A DNA stretch of 64,000 nucleotides, taken from contig JAIXYI010000023.1 of assembly GCA_027490305.1 (NCBI GenBank), forward strand, positions 1 to 64,000, given 5' to 3'. Below, one piece after another: positions 46,862 to 56,820 of the stretch (the first letter of the stretch is position 1; each line of letters opens with the position of its first letter). The notes below the pieces were generated by a model, which worked only from the letters and a program-made list of their open reading frames with translations, was not told the origin of the DNA and ran no database searches. The position numbers and the translations under genes were made by a program. Source of the DNA: Flavobacteriaceae bacterium. GTDB lineage: Bacteria > Bacteroidota > Bacteroidia > Flavobacteriales > Flavobacteriaceae.

Positions 46862-49618
46862 ATGGCACAACCCACGTTTCTCGATCACCTTGCTGCCGAT
46901 ATCCTGGCACATTATCCCCATACGATTGACCTGACGGTGGTGCTTCCGAATAAGCGGGCGCGGATCTTTCTGTTGGAAGCCATCCGTAAACAAACGCCAC
47001 ACCCGTTGTTGGCACCCCGAATCGTAAGTATTGAAGAGATGGTCACCGAAATGTCCGGTTTGAAGGCGGTTGACAATGTCGAGCTATTGTTCGTTTTTTA
47101 TGCCGTCTACCTCGAGGTGACGCCCGCAGCGCAGGCGCAGCCCTTTGACTTGTTTTCAAATTGGGCGGTGACGTTGTTGCAGGACTTCAATGAGATCGAC
47201 CGGTACTTACTCGACCCGGATCGCGTATTCTCGTACCTGAAAGACATCGATGATATCAAACGCTGGAACATCGGGCAAGACGAGAAAACCCCTCTTATAG
47301 AAAAGTATGTCGGCTTTTGGCAACAATTGCCGCTTTATTACGACGGCCTCCAGCAAAAATTGCGCGCCGAAGGTAAAGGCTACCAAGGGATGCTCTACCG
47401 GGAGGCCATCCACAATCTGAAGCACGTGGCAGCCACGCTGTCAGATGACACGCTGCTATTTGCCGGCTTCAACGCACTCAATGCCGCAGAAGAGACGTTG
47501 TTCCAACACCTGTTAGTCACGGGGAAAGCACGCGTTATCTGGGATGCGGAGAAGACTTTTCTTGATGATCCGTTGCACGATGCCGGACTTTTCCTGCGCC
47601 GCTACCGCGATACGTGGCGTTACTACCGCTCGCATCCCTTTGAATGGATGGGCACGGCTTTTTCCGATCCTAAGGAGATCCAAGTTATTGGCACGCCTAA
47701 GTCTGTTGGGCAGGCCTATATCGTAGGTTCGCTTCTCGAGACCCTGGAAGCGGCCCAACCCAGTAACGTGGCCGATCAAACGGCCGTAGTGTTGGGCGAC
47801 GAGAGCCTGTTACTTCCGGTGTTACACGCCCTTCCCGACGCCTTTTCCGCGCTCAATATCACCATGGGATATCCGGCAAAAGGCAACCCGGTTCAGGTGC
47901 TTTTGTCCCGTATATTTCGGCTGCACGTAAACGCTTCCGGAAAATCGGGCTATGTGTTTTACCACCGCGACTTGCTCGAAATCCTCGACCATCCGATGAT
48001 GGCGCGACTAGGCGACTACAGGGTGCTAGCAGCGGTCTTGCGTCGGAACAACTTCACCTTTGTGCGTCCGGAACGATTGCACGACCTGTTCGGCAAACGC
48101 GATCCCATCTTCGAGTTGGTATTTTCACGTTGGGACGGTGCGCCGACGCAAAGCCTGAATCGGCTATCGGAGCTCCTGCTGGCCATACGCCATACCCTCG
48201 ACACCCACGACAATGCGGATGCCATCACAGGCGCTTTCGTCTATACCCTCTATCAGACCCTGAACAAATTGGCCCACTATTGTGGTTCGCACGCCTACGC
48301 CACGTCGCTGGAAACCATTTATGCGCTGTATAGGCAGGCGGTGCAACTGGCCGAGGTATCGTTTGAAGGGGAACCACTCGGCGGGTTGCAGATCATGGGC
48401 GTCCTGGAGAGTCGCGTGTTGGATTTCGATACCGTGATCCTGACATCGGTGAACGAAGGAAGCTTTCCGGCAGGGAAATCGTCGAATTCGTTTATCCCGC
48501 ATGATGTGAAGCGCGAACTCGGACTTCCCACCTACAAAGAAAAAGACGCGATTTATACGTACCACTTTTACCATCTGCTACAACGGGCGCAACACGTCTA
48601 TCTGTTGTATAATACGGAAAGCGAAGGACTTGACGCGGGCGAGAAGAGTCGCTTCATCACCCAACTCGAGATCGAGACCCAGCCAAACCACCGTCTTACC
48701 CATACGATATGGAACGCGCCGGTTCCGGAGGGCGATCCGGCACCCGTTGTTATTGAGAAGTCCGTTGCCGTCCAGGATCGGTTGAAAGAGATTGCGAATA
48801 GCAGTTTTTCTCCATCCGCACTTACAACCTATGTCCGCAACCCCATCGAATTCTACTTCCGTCGGATCCTGCGCATCCGGGAGGCCGATGAGGTGGAAGA
48901 GAACATTGCCGTCAATACGCTGGGTACGATTATCCATGGCACACTAGAGCGACTCTACCGCCCCTTGATTGGCAAGCGCCTGACGGTGGCCGATATCGAA
49001 GGCTGCGAAGCGGGGCTGGATGATGAGGTTGCCTATCAGTTCCGCGAGGTCTACCGCGAGGGCGACATCCGAAAAGGGAAAAACTTATTGGCGTTCGAGG
49101 TGGCCCGGCGGCACGTATCGAATTACCTGAAACAGGAAAAAGCACAGCTAGTCGACGAAAATGCCGACATCACCGTGTTGGCCCTTGAGCAGGAATACCA
49201 AAGATGGATCCACCACCCGCGACTGCCGTATCCGGTATTATTAAAAGGAAACGTTGACCGCATCGAGCAGCGGGATGGCCGTATCCGGATCGTCGATTTC
49301 AAGACCGGACGGGCCGAGCAACGAAACCTGACCTTGGGCGATTGGGATGCGTTGATCGCACCGGATCACGACAAAATCATCCAGGTGTTGGCGTATGCCT
49401 ATATGTATGAGGAGCAGGCGGATGGTATGCCGATGGAAGCCGGCGTGGTATCCTTCAAAAACCTCAAATCCGGATTCTTGGGTTTCCGCATGAAAGGCGA
49501 GCAGGTGCCTGCTGTCATCGACCGCACGGCGCTTGAAGCGTATGAAGAGGCGTTGGTAGGGTTGCTGTCGGAGATACTTGACCCGACGGTGCCGTTTGCC
49601 GAGCCGGTATTAGCGTGA
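46862..49618 (+). CDS. PD-(D/E)XK nuclease family protein (AddB-like)
   Basis: N-terminal VVLPNKRARIFLLEAI; C-terminal nuclease GNVDRIEQRDGRIRIVDFKTGRAEQR and FSPSALTTYVRNPIEFYFRRIL. Confidence 0.9.
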   Translation: MAQPTFLDHLAADILAHYPHTIDLTVVLPNKRARIFLLEAIRKQTPHPLLAPRIVSIEEMVTEMSGLKAVDNVELLFVFYAVYLEVTPAAQAQPFDLFSNWAVTLLQDFNEIDRYLLDPDRVFSYLKDIDDIKRWNIGQDEKTPLIEKYVGFWQQLPLYYDGLQQKLRAEGKGYQGMLYREAIHNLKHVAATLSDDTLLFAGFNALNAAEETLFQHLLVTGKARVIWDAEKTFLDDPLHDAGLFLRRYRDTWRYYRSHPFEWMGTAFSDPKEIQVIGTPKSVGQAYIVGSLLETLEAAQPSNVADQTAVVLGDESLLLPVLHALPDAFSALNITMGYPAKGNPVQVLLSRIFRLHVNASGKSGYVFYHRDLLEILDHPMMARLGDYRVLAAVLRRNNFTFVRPERLHDLFGKRDPIFELVFSRWDGAPTQSLNRLSELLLAIRHTLDTHDNADAITGAFVYTLYQTLNKLAHYCGSHAYATSLETIYALYRQAVQLAEVSFEGEPLGGLQIMGVLESRVLDFDTVILTSVNEGSFPAGKSSNSFIPHDVKRELGLPTYKEKDAIYTYHFYHLLQRAQHVYLLYNTESEGLDAGEKSRFITQLEIETQPNHRLTHTIWNAPVPEGDPAPVVIEKSVAVQDRLKEIANSSFSPSALTTYVRNPIEFYFRRILRIREADEVEENIAVNTLGTIIHGTLERLYRPLIGKRLTVADIEGCEAGLDDEVAYQFREVYREGDIRKGKNLLAFEVARRHVSNYLKQEKAQLVDENADITVLALEQEYQRWIHHPRLPYPVLLKGNVDRIEQRDGRIRIVDFKTGRAEQRNLTLGDWDALIAPDHDKIIQVLAYAYMYEEQADGMPMEAGVVSFKNLKSGFLGFRMKGEQVPAVIDRTALEAYEEALVGLLSEILDPTVPFAEPVLA

Positions 49619-50383
49619 TTTCAGGAAGTCGAGCAGGGTATTTTCCAACTCTTCGCGGTTTTCGATATGCGACATGTGTCCGTCCGGAAACGTCACCAAT
49701 CGTGCGTCAGTTCCTTCGACCTGCGCGCGATTTTCATCGTATTTCAGCACCTCGTCCTTTTCACCGAGTACCAATAGGATGGGATAGGGCGCGAAGTGCA
49801 GCAGTACCGCCCGGTCTTTCCGAATTTTCATCCCTTCGAGCGACGCCACGATACCCTGAAGCGGTGTGGCAAGCGCTTCCTGTTTGACCTCTTCGATCAC
49901 GTCTGCCAGACGCGCCCGATTGTCGGCGCTGAAGAGGTTGGAAATCGACATCCGCACGAAGTTGGCATGGTTTTGTTTCACCGCCACGATGGCGCGGTCA
50001 CGATTGACACGGCGTTCTTCGCTATCTGCTCGTGATGTGCTGTTGATGAGGGCGAGTCCCTTTACCATATCCGGATACAATTCGGCGAAGGCCAGTGCTA
50101 CATACCCGCCCATTGAGTGACCGACGAACACGGCTTTTCTTATCTTCAATTCGGCTAAGACGGCGTGCACCATGTCGGCATTGTCTTCCATTCCGTGCAC
50201 ATACCCAAGGCAATCCGTGCCCCCATGCCCGAGCAAGTCGATGGAAACGACACGATATTTGCGGGCCAGCGCCGGGGTGAGCGCCTTCCACATGGTGCTG
50301 TTCTCCAGAAAACCGTGTAGCAGTACGACGGCCATACCTTTGCCGGTATCCGAAAACGAAACATGGATGTTTTTATAGGTCAT
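49610..50383 (-). CDS. alpha/beta hydrolase
   Basis: VVLLHGFLENSTMWKALTPAL; VGHSMGGYVALAFAELYP nucleophile elbow; start MTYKNIHVSF. Confidence 0.92.
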   Translation of the reverse strand: MTYKNIHVSFSDTGKGMAVVLLHGFLENSTMWKALTPALARKYRVVSIDLLGHGGTDCLGYVHGMEDNADMVHAVLAELKIRKAVFVGHSMGGYVALAFAELYPDMVKGLALINSTSRADSEERRVNRDRAIVAVKQNHANFVRMSISNLFSADNRARLADVIEEVKQEALATPLQGIVASLEGMKIRKDRAVLLHFAPYPILLVLGEKDEVLKYDENRAQVEGTDARLVTFPDGHMSHIENREELENTLLDFLKSR

Positions 50384-50435
50384 ACGAAGCACACTGAGGC
50401 GCAAATATAGTGCGTCCGTTGCCCGATACAAAGGC

Positions 50436-50585
50436 TCAGAATGCGCTGTCCGGATAGAAGTTATACCAATCGTATTGAATGTCTTCTGTGATATCCGTGA
50501 TTTCGTCGTTGCTCTCGGCTTCGCGGATGTCTTGCTGCCCGTCGTACGCGTCGGTCAGCCGGTAGGGAAATTGTAGGGTTCTCAT
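50436..50585 (-). CDS. small hypothetical protein (49 aa)
   Basis: My translation: MRTLQFPYRLTDAYDGQQDIREAESNDEITDITEDIQYDWYNFYPDSAF*; shorter than the supplied ORF cutoff; fills an otherwise empty gap. Confidence 0.4.
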   Translation of the reverse strand: MRTLQFPYRLTDAYDGQQDIREAESNDEITDITEDIQYDWYNFYPDSAF

Positions 50586-50680
50586 GGTGGTGGGGATTAC
50601 GATCACGTTCACAGTAAAGGTACCGCCTCCATGTTCCGCCGTTGTTGTGGGATTGTTATGAAACGTTGCAGTTTAAATCA

Positions 50681-50718
50681 AAAAAGCGGATGAAACAGGG
50701 CTCCATCCGCTTTTTTTT
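50681..50718 (-). terminator. terminator downstream of the aminopeptidase P gene
   Basis: AAAAAGCGGATG ... CATCCGCTTTTTTTT stem; overlaps the aminopeptidase stop. Confidence 0.75.
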
Positions 50719-52009
50719 ACGCATTCATCAACGTTTCGATGTGATCGGCCTCAATCGGTATGTTCCGCATGAGGTTAAACGGTTCGCCCGTTTCCTGCAC
50801 CACGACGTCGTCTTCGATCCGGATGCCGAAACCTTCTGCCGGGAGATAGATGCCCGGTTCAACCGTAAAGACCATATTCGCCTTCATCGGTTCGTGCAGC
50901 AGTCCGTAATCGTGGGTGTCGAGTCCGAGGTGGTGCGACGTACCGTGCATAAAGTACTTTTTATACGCCGGCCAGTCCGGATTTTCGTTTTGTATGTCGG
51001 CTTTGTCCAACAGTCCGAGACCGAGGAGTTCCGATGTCATCAGTTTTCCGACCTCCTTATGGTATTCCTTCCACAGTGTGCCCGGCACCAGCATTTTGGT
51101 AGCTTCGGTTTTCACCCGCAGCACGGCGTTGTAAACGTCTTTCTGTCGGGCGGTATAGCGGCCCGACACTGGGATGGTGCGCGTCAGGTCAGACGAATAA
51201 TTCGCATATTCCGATGCTACATCCAACAGTAACAAGTCGCCTGCCTTGCACTCCTTGTTGTTTTCGACGTAGTGCAGGACGTTGGCGCTGGCGCCCGAGG
51301 CGATGATCGCGCCGTATGCGAAACCACGCGCGCGGTTGCGGACGAATTCGTGTAGGAGTTCCGCTTCCACTTCATATTCCATCACGCCGGGTTTGACGAA
51401 CGACAACAATCGTCGGAACCCTTTTTCAGTGATGTCGCATGCCGTTTGGATGAGTTCAAGTTCTTCCGCTTCCTTCACCGACCGCAGGCGCTGCAGAATC
51501 GGATTGCTTTTCGCCACCGTATGGGCCGGATATTTCTTTTTCGCCCACTCGATGAAGCGGTCTTCCCGCGTTTGGGTTTCGACGGCCGAGCGGTAATGTT
51601 CGTTGGTATTGATATACAGCGTCTCGGCGTAGGTCATGATTTCAAAAAAGATCTTTTCGAAATCCTGCAGCCAATACACCGATTTGATCCCCGACACCTC
51701 AAATGCCTGGTCTTTGTTCAGTTTGGCACCGTGCCAGATCGCGATGTGTTCGCTGGTTTCAGTCACGAACAGCACTTCTTTGAGGTGGGGATACGGCGCG
51801 TCGGGGAACAGCACGAGGATGCTTTCTTCCTGGTCGACGCCGCTCAGGTACAAAATGTCACGGTGTTGCTGGAACGGCATGGTGCTGTCGGCACTGATAG
51901 GATAGATGTCGTTCGAATTGAACACCGCTACCGCGTTCGGCTTCATCTGCGCCATGAACTTCTGGCGGTTTTTGATAAAAAGGGAATTGGGAATAGGATG
52001 GTATTTCAT
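50717..52009 (-). CDS. aminopeptidase P family protein (Xaa-Pro aminopeptidase)
   Basis: AMP_N domain plus LLLDVASEYANYSSDLTRTIPVSGRYTARQKDVY, HGTSHHLGLDTHD, MVFTVEPGIYLP. Confidence 0.94.
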   Translation of the reverse strand: MKYHPIPNSLFIKNRQKFMAQMKPNAVAVFNSNDIYPISADSTMPFQQHRDILYLSGVDQEESILVLFPDAPYPHLKEVLFVTETSEHIAIWHGAKLNKDQAFEVSGIKSVYWLQDFEKIFFEIMTYAETLYINTNEHYRSAVETQTREDRFIEWAKKKYPAHTVAKSNPILQRLRSVKEAEELELIQTACDITEKGFRRLLSFVKPGVMEYEVEAELLHEFVRNRARGFAYGAIIASGASANVLHYVENNKECKAGDLLLLDVASEYANYSSDLTRTIPVSGRYTARQKDVYNAVLRVKTEATKMLVPGTLWKEYHKEVGKLMTSELLGLGLLDKADIQNENPDWPAYKKYFMHGTSHHLGLDTHDYGLLHEPMKANMVFTVEPGIYLPAEGFGIRIEDDVVVQETGEPFNLMRNIPIEADHIETLMNA

Positions 52010-52091
52010 AGTGAATGTATGATCGTGTTGAAGGCAAATGTAGTAAGAATGTCGGGTCAGGATGCAGCCAAATGGCCGGAAAACGACCCGA

Positions 52092-52682
52092 TTAAAAATG
52101 GGATTTCCGGATGCGGCTCATATGACGGTCCGATATCCCGAGGAACGACGCCAGGTGGCGGAGTGGGATTTCCAGCAGCAATTTAGGTTCGGTGGCCAGG
52201 AGTTTGCGATAGCGGGCCTCGGGCGTTAGGGTAAGTAGGTCAATTCTGTATTCATCGATGAGGCAGATCTGGCGCTCGATGAGCCGGTGATAATAATCGC
52301 GGAAATGGGGGTCTTCCGCCATCCGTTTTTCAAAACCCGGGCGGTCGATGACCCAAACCGTGCTGTCGGCAATCGCTTTGATGCTCTTGCGCGAGGGCGT
52401 TCCCGACAGGAAACTCCTAAGCGAGGAGGTGAAGGTGTTTCGCAGCGCCAAATACGTCGTTTTTTCGCCGTTTTCCACCTCTACAAGATGCTGGAGTATT
52501 CCGCTTTCCACATAGCAAAACCACGGGCACACCTCGCCTTGTCGGACGATCAGCTCGTTTTTTCGAAACCGCTTCTTCACAAAACGCACGGCACCACCCT
52601 CTATAAAAAGGCGTAACGCGTTGCTGTCGTCAGGGTCGTTTTTGGGATACATAGCTTGTGTTGACTTGGTAAAATTACACAA
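52092..52682 (-). CDS. Crp/Fnr family transcriptional regulator
   Basis: cNMP-binding-like RFRKNELIVRQGEVCPWFCYVESGILQHLVEVENGEKTTYLAL; C-terminal HTH LRHLASFLGISDRHMSRIRK. Confidence 0.9.
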   Translation of the reverse strand: MCNFTKSTQAMYPKNDPDDSNALRLFIEGGAVRFVKKRFRKNELIVRQGEVCPWFCYVESGILQHLVEVENGEKTTYLALRNTFTSSLRSFLSGTPSRKSIKAIADSTVWVIDRPGFEKRMAEDPHFRDYYHRLIERQICLIDEYRIDLLTLTPEARYRKLLATEPKLLLEIPLRHLASFLGISDRHMSRIRKSHF

Positions 52683-52767
52683 TTGACGTTAGGATTGTCG
52701 GTTGGTCTTATAGCTTTGTTAAAGCGCCAAGCGGGCATCCCCTTTTTTATATTTTTGTTCAAAATCG

Positions 52768-53370
52768 TTGGTTATGAGGTTAATGGTGTTTTTCTTATTG
52801 ATGTCATTGTGTGCAACGGGCCAAACCCGGCTTGTTTCGTTCCGTAGCCACAGCGGCGACATGCGGCACTTCCGGAATGCAATTGAACATCGAGCTTTTG
52901 ACCTAGAGGCGTCGAACCTGGGCGAAACGCCTAAAATGGAACTCGAAATGGCGCGGCTGGACTCCGTTATCCGTTTACCTGACGGGAAAATAGTGTTGGT
53001 AACCAGTAAAGATTATAGCGCGGTACGGTTGTCAACGGACGGAACGACACTTCCCGCGGAACGGTTGCCTCGTCGCGATACCGTCATGCATCAGCTGACG
53101 TTCCCGAAATATAACGATGTCGACTCTATCAAGAAGTTCCTAAGATCTGAGTACCGTTTCCGCAACAATATAGATAGTGTCGCTTTCGTCGGTTATGGCA
53201 AAAAGGAAAAGGCCAAAAAATCCAGAAAGAAAGGAGTGGTTCCGGCGATATGGGTACAGTGGCCCAAAATGGGACTTTTCCTCCTTCTTGCGATCGGCTC
53301 GGGTCTTGTGGCGTTCTCGTTCTGGCGGTTGAAAGCACTTGAAACGTCCTTGGCCACGTCATACAAATAA
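52768..53370 (+). CDS. hypothetical secreted/membrane protein, paralogue 1
   Basis: Signal peptide; QTRLVSFRSHSGDMRHFRNAIEHRAFDLEASNLGE; C-terminal TM WPKMGLFLLLAIGSGLVAFSFWRLKALETSLATSYK. Confidence 0.8.
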   Translation: MVMRLMVFFLLMSLCATGQTRLVSFRSHSGDMRHFRNAIEHRAFDLEASNLGETPKMELEMARLDSVIRLPDGKIVLVTSKDYSAVRLSTDGTTLPAERLPRRDTVMHQLTFPKYNDVDSIKKFLRSEYRFRNNIDSVAFVGYGKKEKAKKSRKKGVVPAIWVQWPKMGLFLLLAIGSGLVAFSFWRLKALETSLATSYK

Positions 53371-53485
53371 TGTTCCCGACGGTGTTCAGTTGTTTCCATC
53401 TGGGAAACGCATACAGTGGATCTCGACCTTGTTAATGGCGGGAATGCGTGTTTGGTTTGTGTATTTTTGTCTAAATGCGGTGCTT

Positions 53486-54076
53486 ATGAAGTTAATGGTA
53501 TTTTTCTTTTTGTGTTCCCTTGGGGCGATGGGCCAAACCCGGCTTGTTTCGTTCCGTAGCCACAGCGGCGACATGCGGCATTTCCGTAACGCGATCGAGC
53601 GCCGGGCTTTCGATTTGGAAGCATCCAATTTAGGTGCCGCGCCTACCGAGACCGTCAAGAATGCACAACTTGACTCCGTTATCCGCCTGCCGGACGGCAA
53701 AGCGGTTTTGGTAACCAGCGAATATTGTGACGAAACAAACCGTCGCAATTGTAGGGTCGTGTCAACAACAAAATGGTCAGCGGGGCGCGATACGGTTAGC
53801 GGGCATCCGTTGTTTTCGAAATACCATTCACTGGATTCCGTAAAAGATATCCTGGCAAAGGACTATAATTTCCGAAATAATATAGAGGAGGTGGTTTTCG
53901 TGGGCTACGACAATCATAAGAAGCCGCCGAAAAAAACGAAGAAAAAGAGCGTTGTCTTTCTTTTTTGGAACAAGTGGCCGCAAATCGGACTTTTCCTGGT
54001 TCTCGCCATCGGGTCCGGACTCGTAGCTTTTTCGCTATGGCGACTTCGGGGCCTGAAAACGTCTCTCGCCACGTGA
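53486..54076 (+). CDS. hypothetical secreted/membrane protein, paralogue 2
   Basis: MKLMVFFFLCSLGAMGQTRLVSFRSHSGDMRHFRNAIERRAFDLEASNLGA; same architecture as 52768-53370. Confidence 0.8.
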   Translation: MKLMVFFFLCSLGAMGQTRLVSFRSHSGDMRHFRNAIERRAFDLEASNLGAAPTETVKNAQLDSVIRLPDGKAVLVTSEYCDETNRRNCRVVSTTKWSAGRDTVSGHPLFSKYHSLDSVKDILAKDYNFRNNIEEVVFVGYDNHKKPPKKTKKKSVVFLFWNKWPQIGLFLVLAIGSGLVAFSLWRLRGLKTSLAT

Positions 54077-55215
54077 TCCAACGGGTGTTTTCGATGGGGA
54101 CTGCGCTGTTCTTTGCCGGCACGATGCTGTTCCTTCCATTCGACGCAGGAGTAAGTTGGCAGCGACGCCTATCATTATTCGTATTCGGAGATATTGTAAC
54201 CGGCATTTCCCCTTTCGTTCACGCCCATCCGCTGCCGGCAGATTTCTCCTCCGACACCCTGTCCCTTTTGATACTGATCGGCCTGCTCGCTATCCTGGCC
54301 GCCGTCCTGGGTTGGATTTTGTCAGCTTTAAAGACAGACTTTCCGTTGACCAAATGGGTCCGCATCGGCGGCAGCTATTACCTTGCCTATGTCCTGCTGT
54401 GTTATGGCGTGGGGAAAATACTGGGATTACAGTTTTACATCCCCGAAGCCAACGTCCTTTTCACGCCCTTTGGCCAACTGACCAAAGACATTCTCTTTTG
54501 GAGCACGGTAGGCACGTCGCGCTCCTTCAATGTGGCGACCGGCGTCATTGAATGCGCCATTGCGTTGCTGTTGCTTTTGGGACGAACACGTGTGGCGGGT
54601 TTGTTTTTGTCACTGTTCGTTTTGCTGGGGATCGTACTCCTCAATTTCACTTTCGATATATCGGTCAAATTGTTCTCATTACTGCTCACGGCGCTGAACC
54701 TGTATTGCCTGTGGCCGGTACTACCCGCGTTGGTACGTTTTTTCTTAGGGAAGGGCGTCGTTTCGCTCAACGGACTTTTCCCTCAATGGTCGATTCGCTC
54801 TGTTTGGACGCTGTGGTCGCAAGTGTTCCTCGCATCGGTAATTGTCATGACGGCGATTTGGCCGCAACTCCCGACCCACAGGCACCGCGCCTTTCCGAGT
54901 GGTGCTTATGATGTGATTTCCGGAGAACCGTCCGGCATACGGCGTTTTTTCATCCACAGCCGCGATTACCTGATCCTACAGGATACGGTCGGGCATTTGG
55001 CGGATTACCATTTCCAGGTGGTAGGCGCGGCACTTTGGGTAGAGGATTATGACGGGAAAAAGACTCTTGGCACGTTCCGCTTTTCCAGAAAAGACAGTCT
55101 ACTGCGCCTCGAAGTGCCCGAAAGGGGCTGGGTGCTGAACGGGAAGGCTATCGATATCCGGAAACTTCCTGCATCACAGGATGAGACGCATTTTCTCTTA
55201 GACGACTTTAGGTAA
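54037..55215 (+). CDS. multi-pass membrane protein (DoxX-like)
   Basis: Several TM helices (GSYYLAYVLLCYGVGKILGLQF; VIECAIALLLLLGRTRVAGLFLSLFVLLGIVLLNF); start estimated at MATSGPENVSRHV. Confidence 0.7.
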   Translation: MATSGPENVSRHVIQRVFSMGTALFFAGTMLFLPFDAGVSWQRRLSLFVFGDIVTGISPFVHAHPLPADFSSDTLSLLILIGLLAILAAVLGWILSALKTDFPLTKWVRIGGSYYLAYVLLCYGVGKILGLQFYIPEANVLFTPFGQLTKDILFWSTVGTSRSFNVATGVIECAIALLLLLGRTRVAGLFLSLFVLLGIVLLNFTFDISVKLFSLLLTALNLYCLWPVLPALVRFFLGKGVVSLNGLFPQWSIRSVWTLWSQVFLASVIVMTAIWPQLPTHRHRAFPSGAYDVISGEPSGIRRFFIHSRDYLILQDTVGHLADYHFQVVGAALWVEDYDGKKTLGTFRFSRKDSLLRLEVPERGWVLNGKAIDIRKLPASQDETHFLLDDFR

Positions 55216-56568
55216 AGACCCCGCCCATTCGTAATACCGCGCGCCGATAAGGTTTTGACGTGTCGTTTCAATGGAAGCCAACCCCCATTCCCCGGAGGGT
55301 TTTCGGACGCTTTCCTCCCGCTCTTTACGGTGCAACGATTCGTAGGTATCAAAATCCATCTCATGGCTTTCCGCCAGGGTTTCGAACAAACGGATTTTTT
55401 CGGTTTGCGTCTTCCAGCCATTTTCCACAGTTCCTTCAAATACTTTCGATTTCGAGCCGCTTCCATAGGCCATAAAGCCAAAAGTCGATCCCAATAGTTC
55501 GGTGTTCTTTTCCGCAGCGTCAGCAAAAGTCGACAGCAAGCCCATAAAGATGGAGCCCGTATAAAGGTTTCCGATAAGTGACGAAGCCCGTTCTGCCGGC
55601 TGTAACTTTTCCGTTACGAACGCACGGTAGGCCTCCGATTTGGCCAGGTCTTTTAGTTTTTGCGGGAATTCGGCATCACTGGCGTCCAGCGACAAACCAC
55701 CGTCCAATGCGAAAATCTCGGTCAGCATCCGCCGTCCCTGGAAGGCGTAGGGCAGGTGCATGATGATGCGGCTCCAGGAGTCGTAAAGCGTAGCCGGGGC
55801 GTTCTTTTTTCCTTTCAATGAAAAATAGGCCTGCCGGGTACGATCCATATAGCATTGATTCGAGTATTGACCGTCAAATACCGGCTGGTCTTTGTGTATT
55901 TCGAGATGGGCTTCGAGATGCCCGAACCAAGGTGTATTGTCTTTTCCGTCGAGGATGTCGGCTTTGGCTATCGTACGATACGGCTTGAAAAAGTCAAACA
56001 CGCCTTTTGTGCTGACGGCCCAGTCAGTGCCTAGCGACAGTAGCCGGGGTTGTGCCGATACGAGTAAGGCTACGGCGCCGGCGCCTTGCGTATATTCACC
56101 GGTGGATCCCAGATCATATTTCGCAAAATCCGTCGCTACCACAATCGCTTTTTCCGCTGGATGAAGACGGATGTAATCAAGGCAATTCTGCAACGCATCG
56201 ACTGCCCCGATGCAGGCGAAGGTAAAATCGACCGTATCGCAGTTTTCGAGCACACCGTCGCCAAACTGTTGCTCCATCAATGCCGTCAGGAACGACCCGA
56301 TGGGCTTGGCATTGTCGATGCCGCTTTCCGATCCAACATACAGTCGCGTGATCGTGCGGAAGTCGAGGTTTTCCTGGTTGGCGAGTCGTGTGAGGGCATT
56401 CGCGGCAAATACCACCGCATCCTGGTGCACATCCGGAAAGGTCATCCGGGTCAGTCCAAGTCCTTTTTCCAGCTTTTCCGGGTCAATGCCACGGGCAGCG
56501 GCCAATGAGGTGATAGGTAAATGGATACGGGCAACATCAAACGCAACAGCATCGATTCCGACAGTCAT
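55198..56568 (-). CDS. hydroxymethylglutaryl-CoA synthase family protein
   Basis: VGIDAVAFDVARIHLPI; DTVDFTFACIGAVDALQNCLDYI; HLPYAFQGRRML; NLYTGSIFMGLLSTFAD; GSGSKSKVFEG. Confidence 0.9.
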   Translation of the reverse strand: MTVGIDAVAFDVARIHLPITSLAAARGIDPEKLEKGLGLTRMTFPDVHQDAVVFAANALTRLANQENLDFRTITRLYVGSESGIDNAKPIGSFLTALMEQQFGDGVLENCDTVDFTFACIGAVDALQNCLDYIRLHPAEKAIVVATDFAKYDLGSTGEYTQGAGAVALLVSAQPRLLSLGTDWAVSTKGVFDFFKPYRTIAKADILDGKDNTPWFGHLEAHLEIHKDQPVFDGQYSNQCYMDRTRQAYFSLKGKKNAPATLYDSWSRIIMHLPYAFQGRRMLTEIFALDGGLSLDASDAEFPQKLKDLAKSEAYRAFVTEKLQPAERASSLIGNLYTGSIFMGLLSTFADAAEKNTELLGSTFGFMAYGSGSKSKVFEGTVENGWKTQTEKIRLFETLAESHEMDFDTYESLHRKEREESVRKPSGEWGLASIETTRQNLIGARYYEWAGSLPKVV

Positions 56569-56764
56569 AAGTAGGATTTTGAGGTGCAAAAATACGATAT
56601 CCGGACGCTGTAAGAAACCCGGAGCGCCTTTACAGCCAACTTTTTACGGATATGACGGAAATCTTAACACGATTTTTTGAATCGCTGATAAAAACGCGGA
56701 ATTTCAGGTCGGGGAAACGTTTTCGCTTCAACATTTTATACTGATTATAAATTACGAAACTCCT

Positions 56765-56794
56765 TTGTGTTAAAGGTCATAAGCCTTACTTTTG
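56765..56794 (+). promoter_or_regulatory. Bacteroidota-type promoter of sdhCAB
   Basis: TTG - 19 nt - TACTTTTG, 26 nt upstream of sdhC. Confidence 0.65.
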
Positions 56795-56820
56795 TTTGAT
56801 TTTTAAAACCGTTATTCCGT

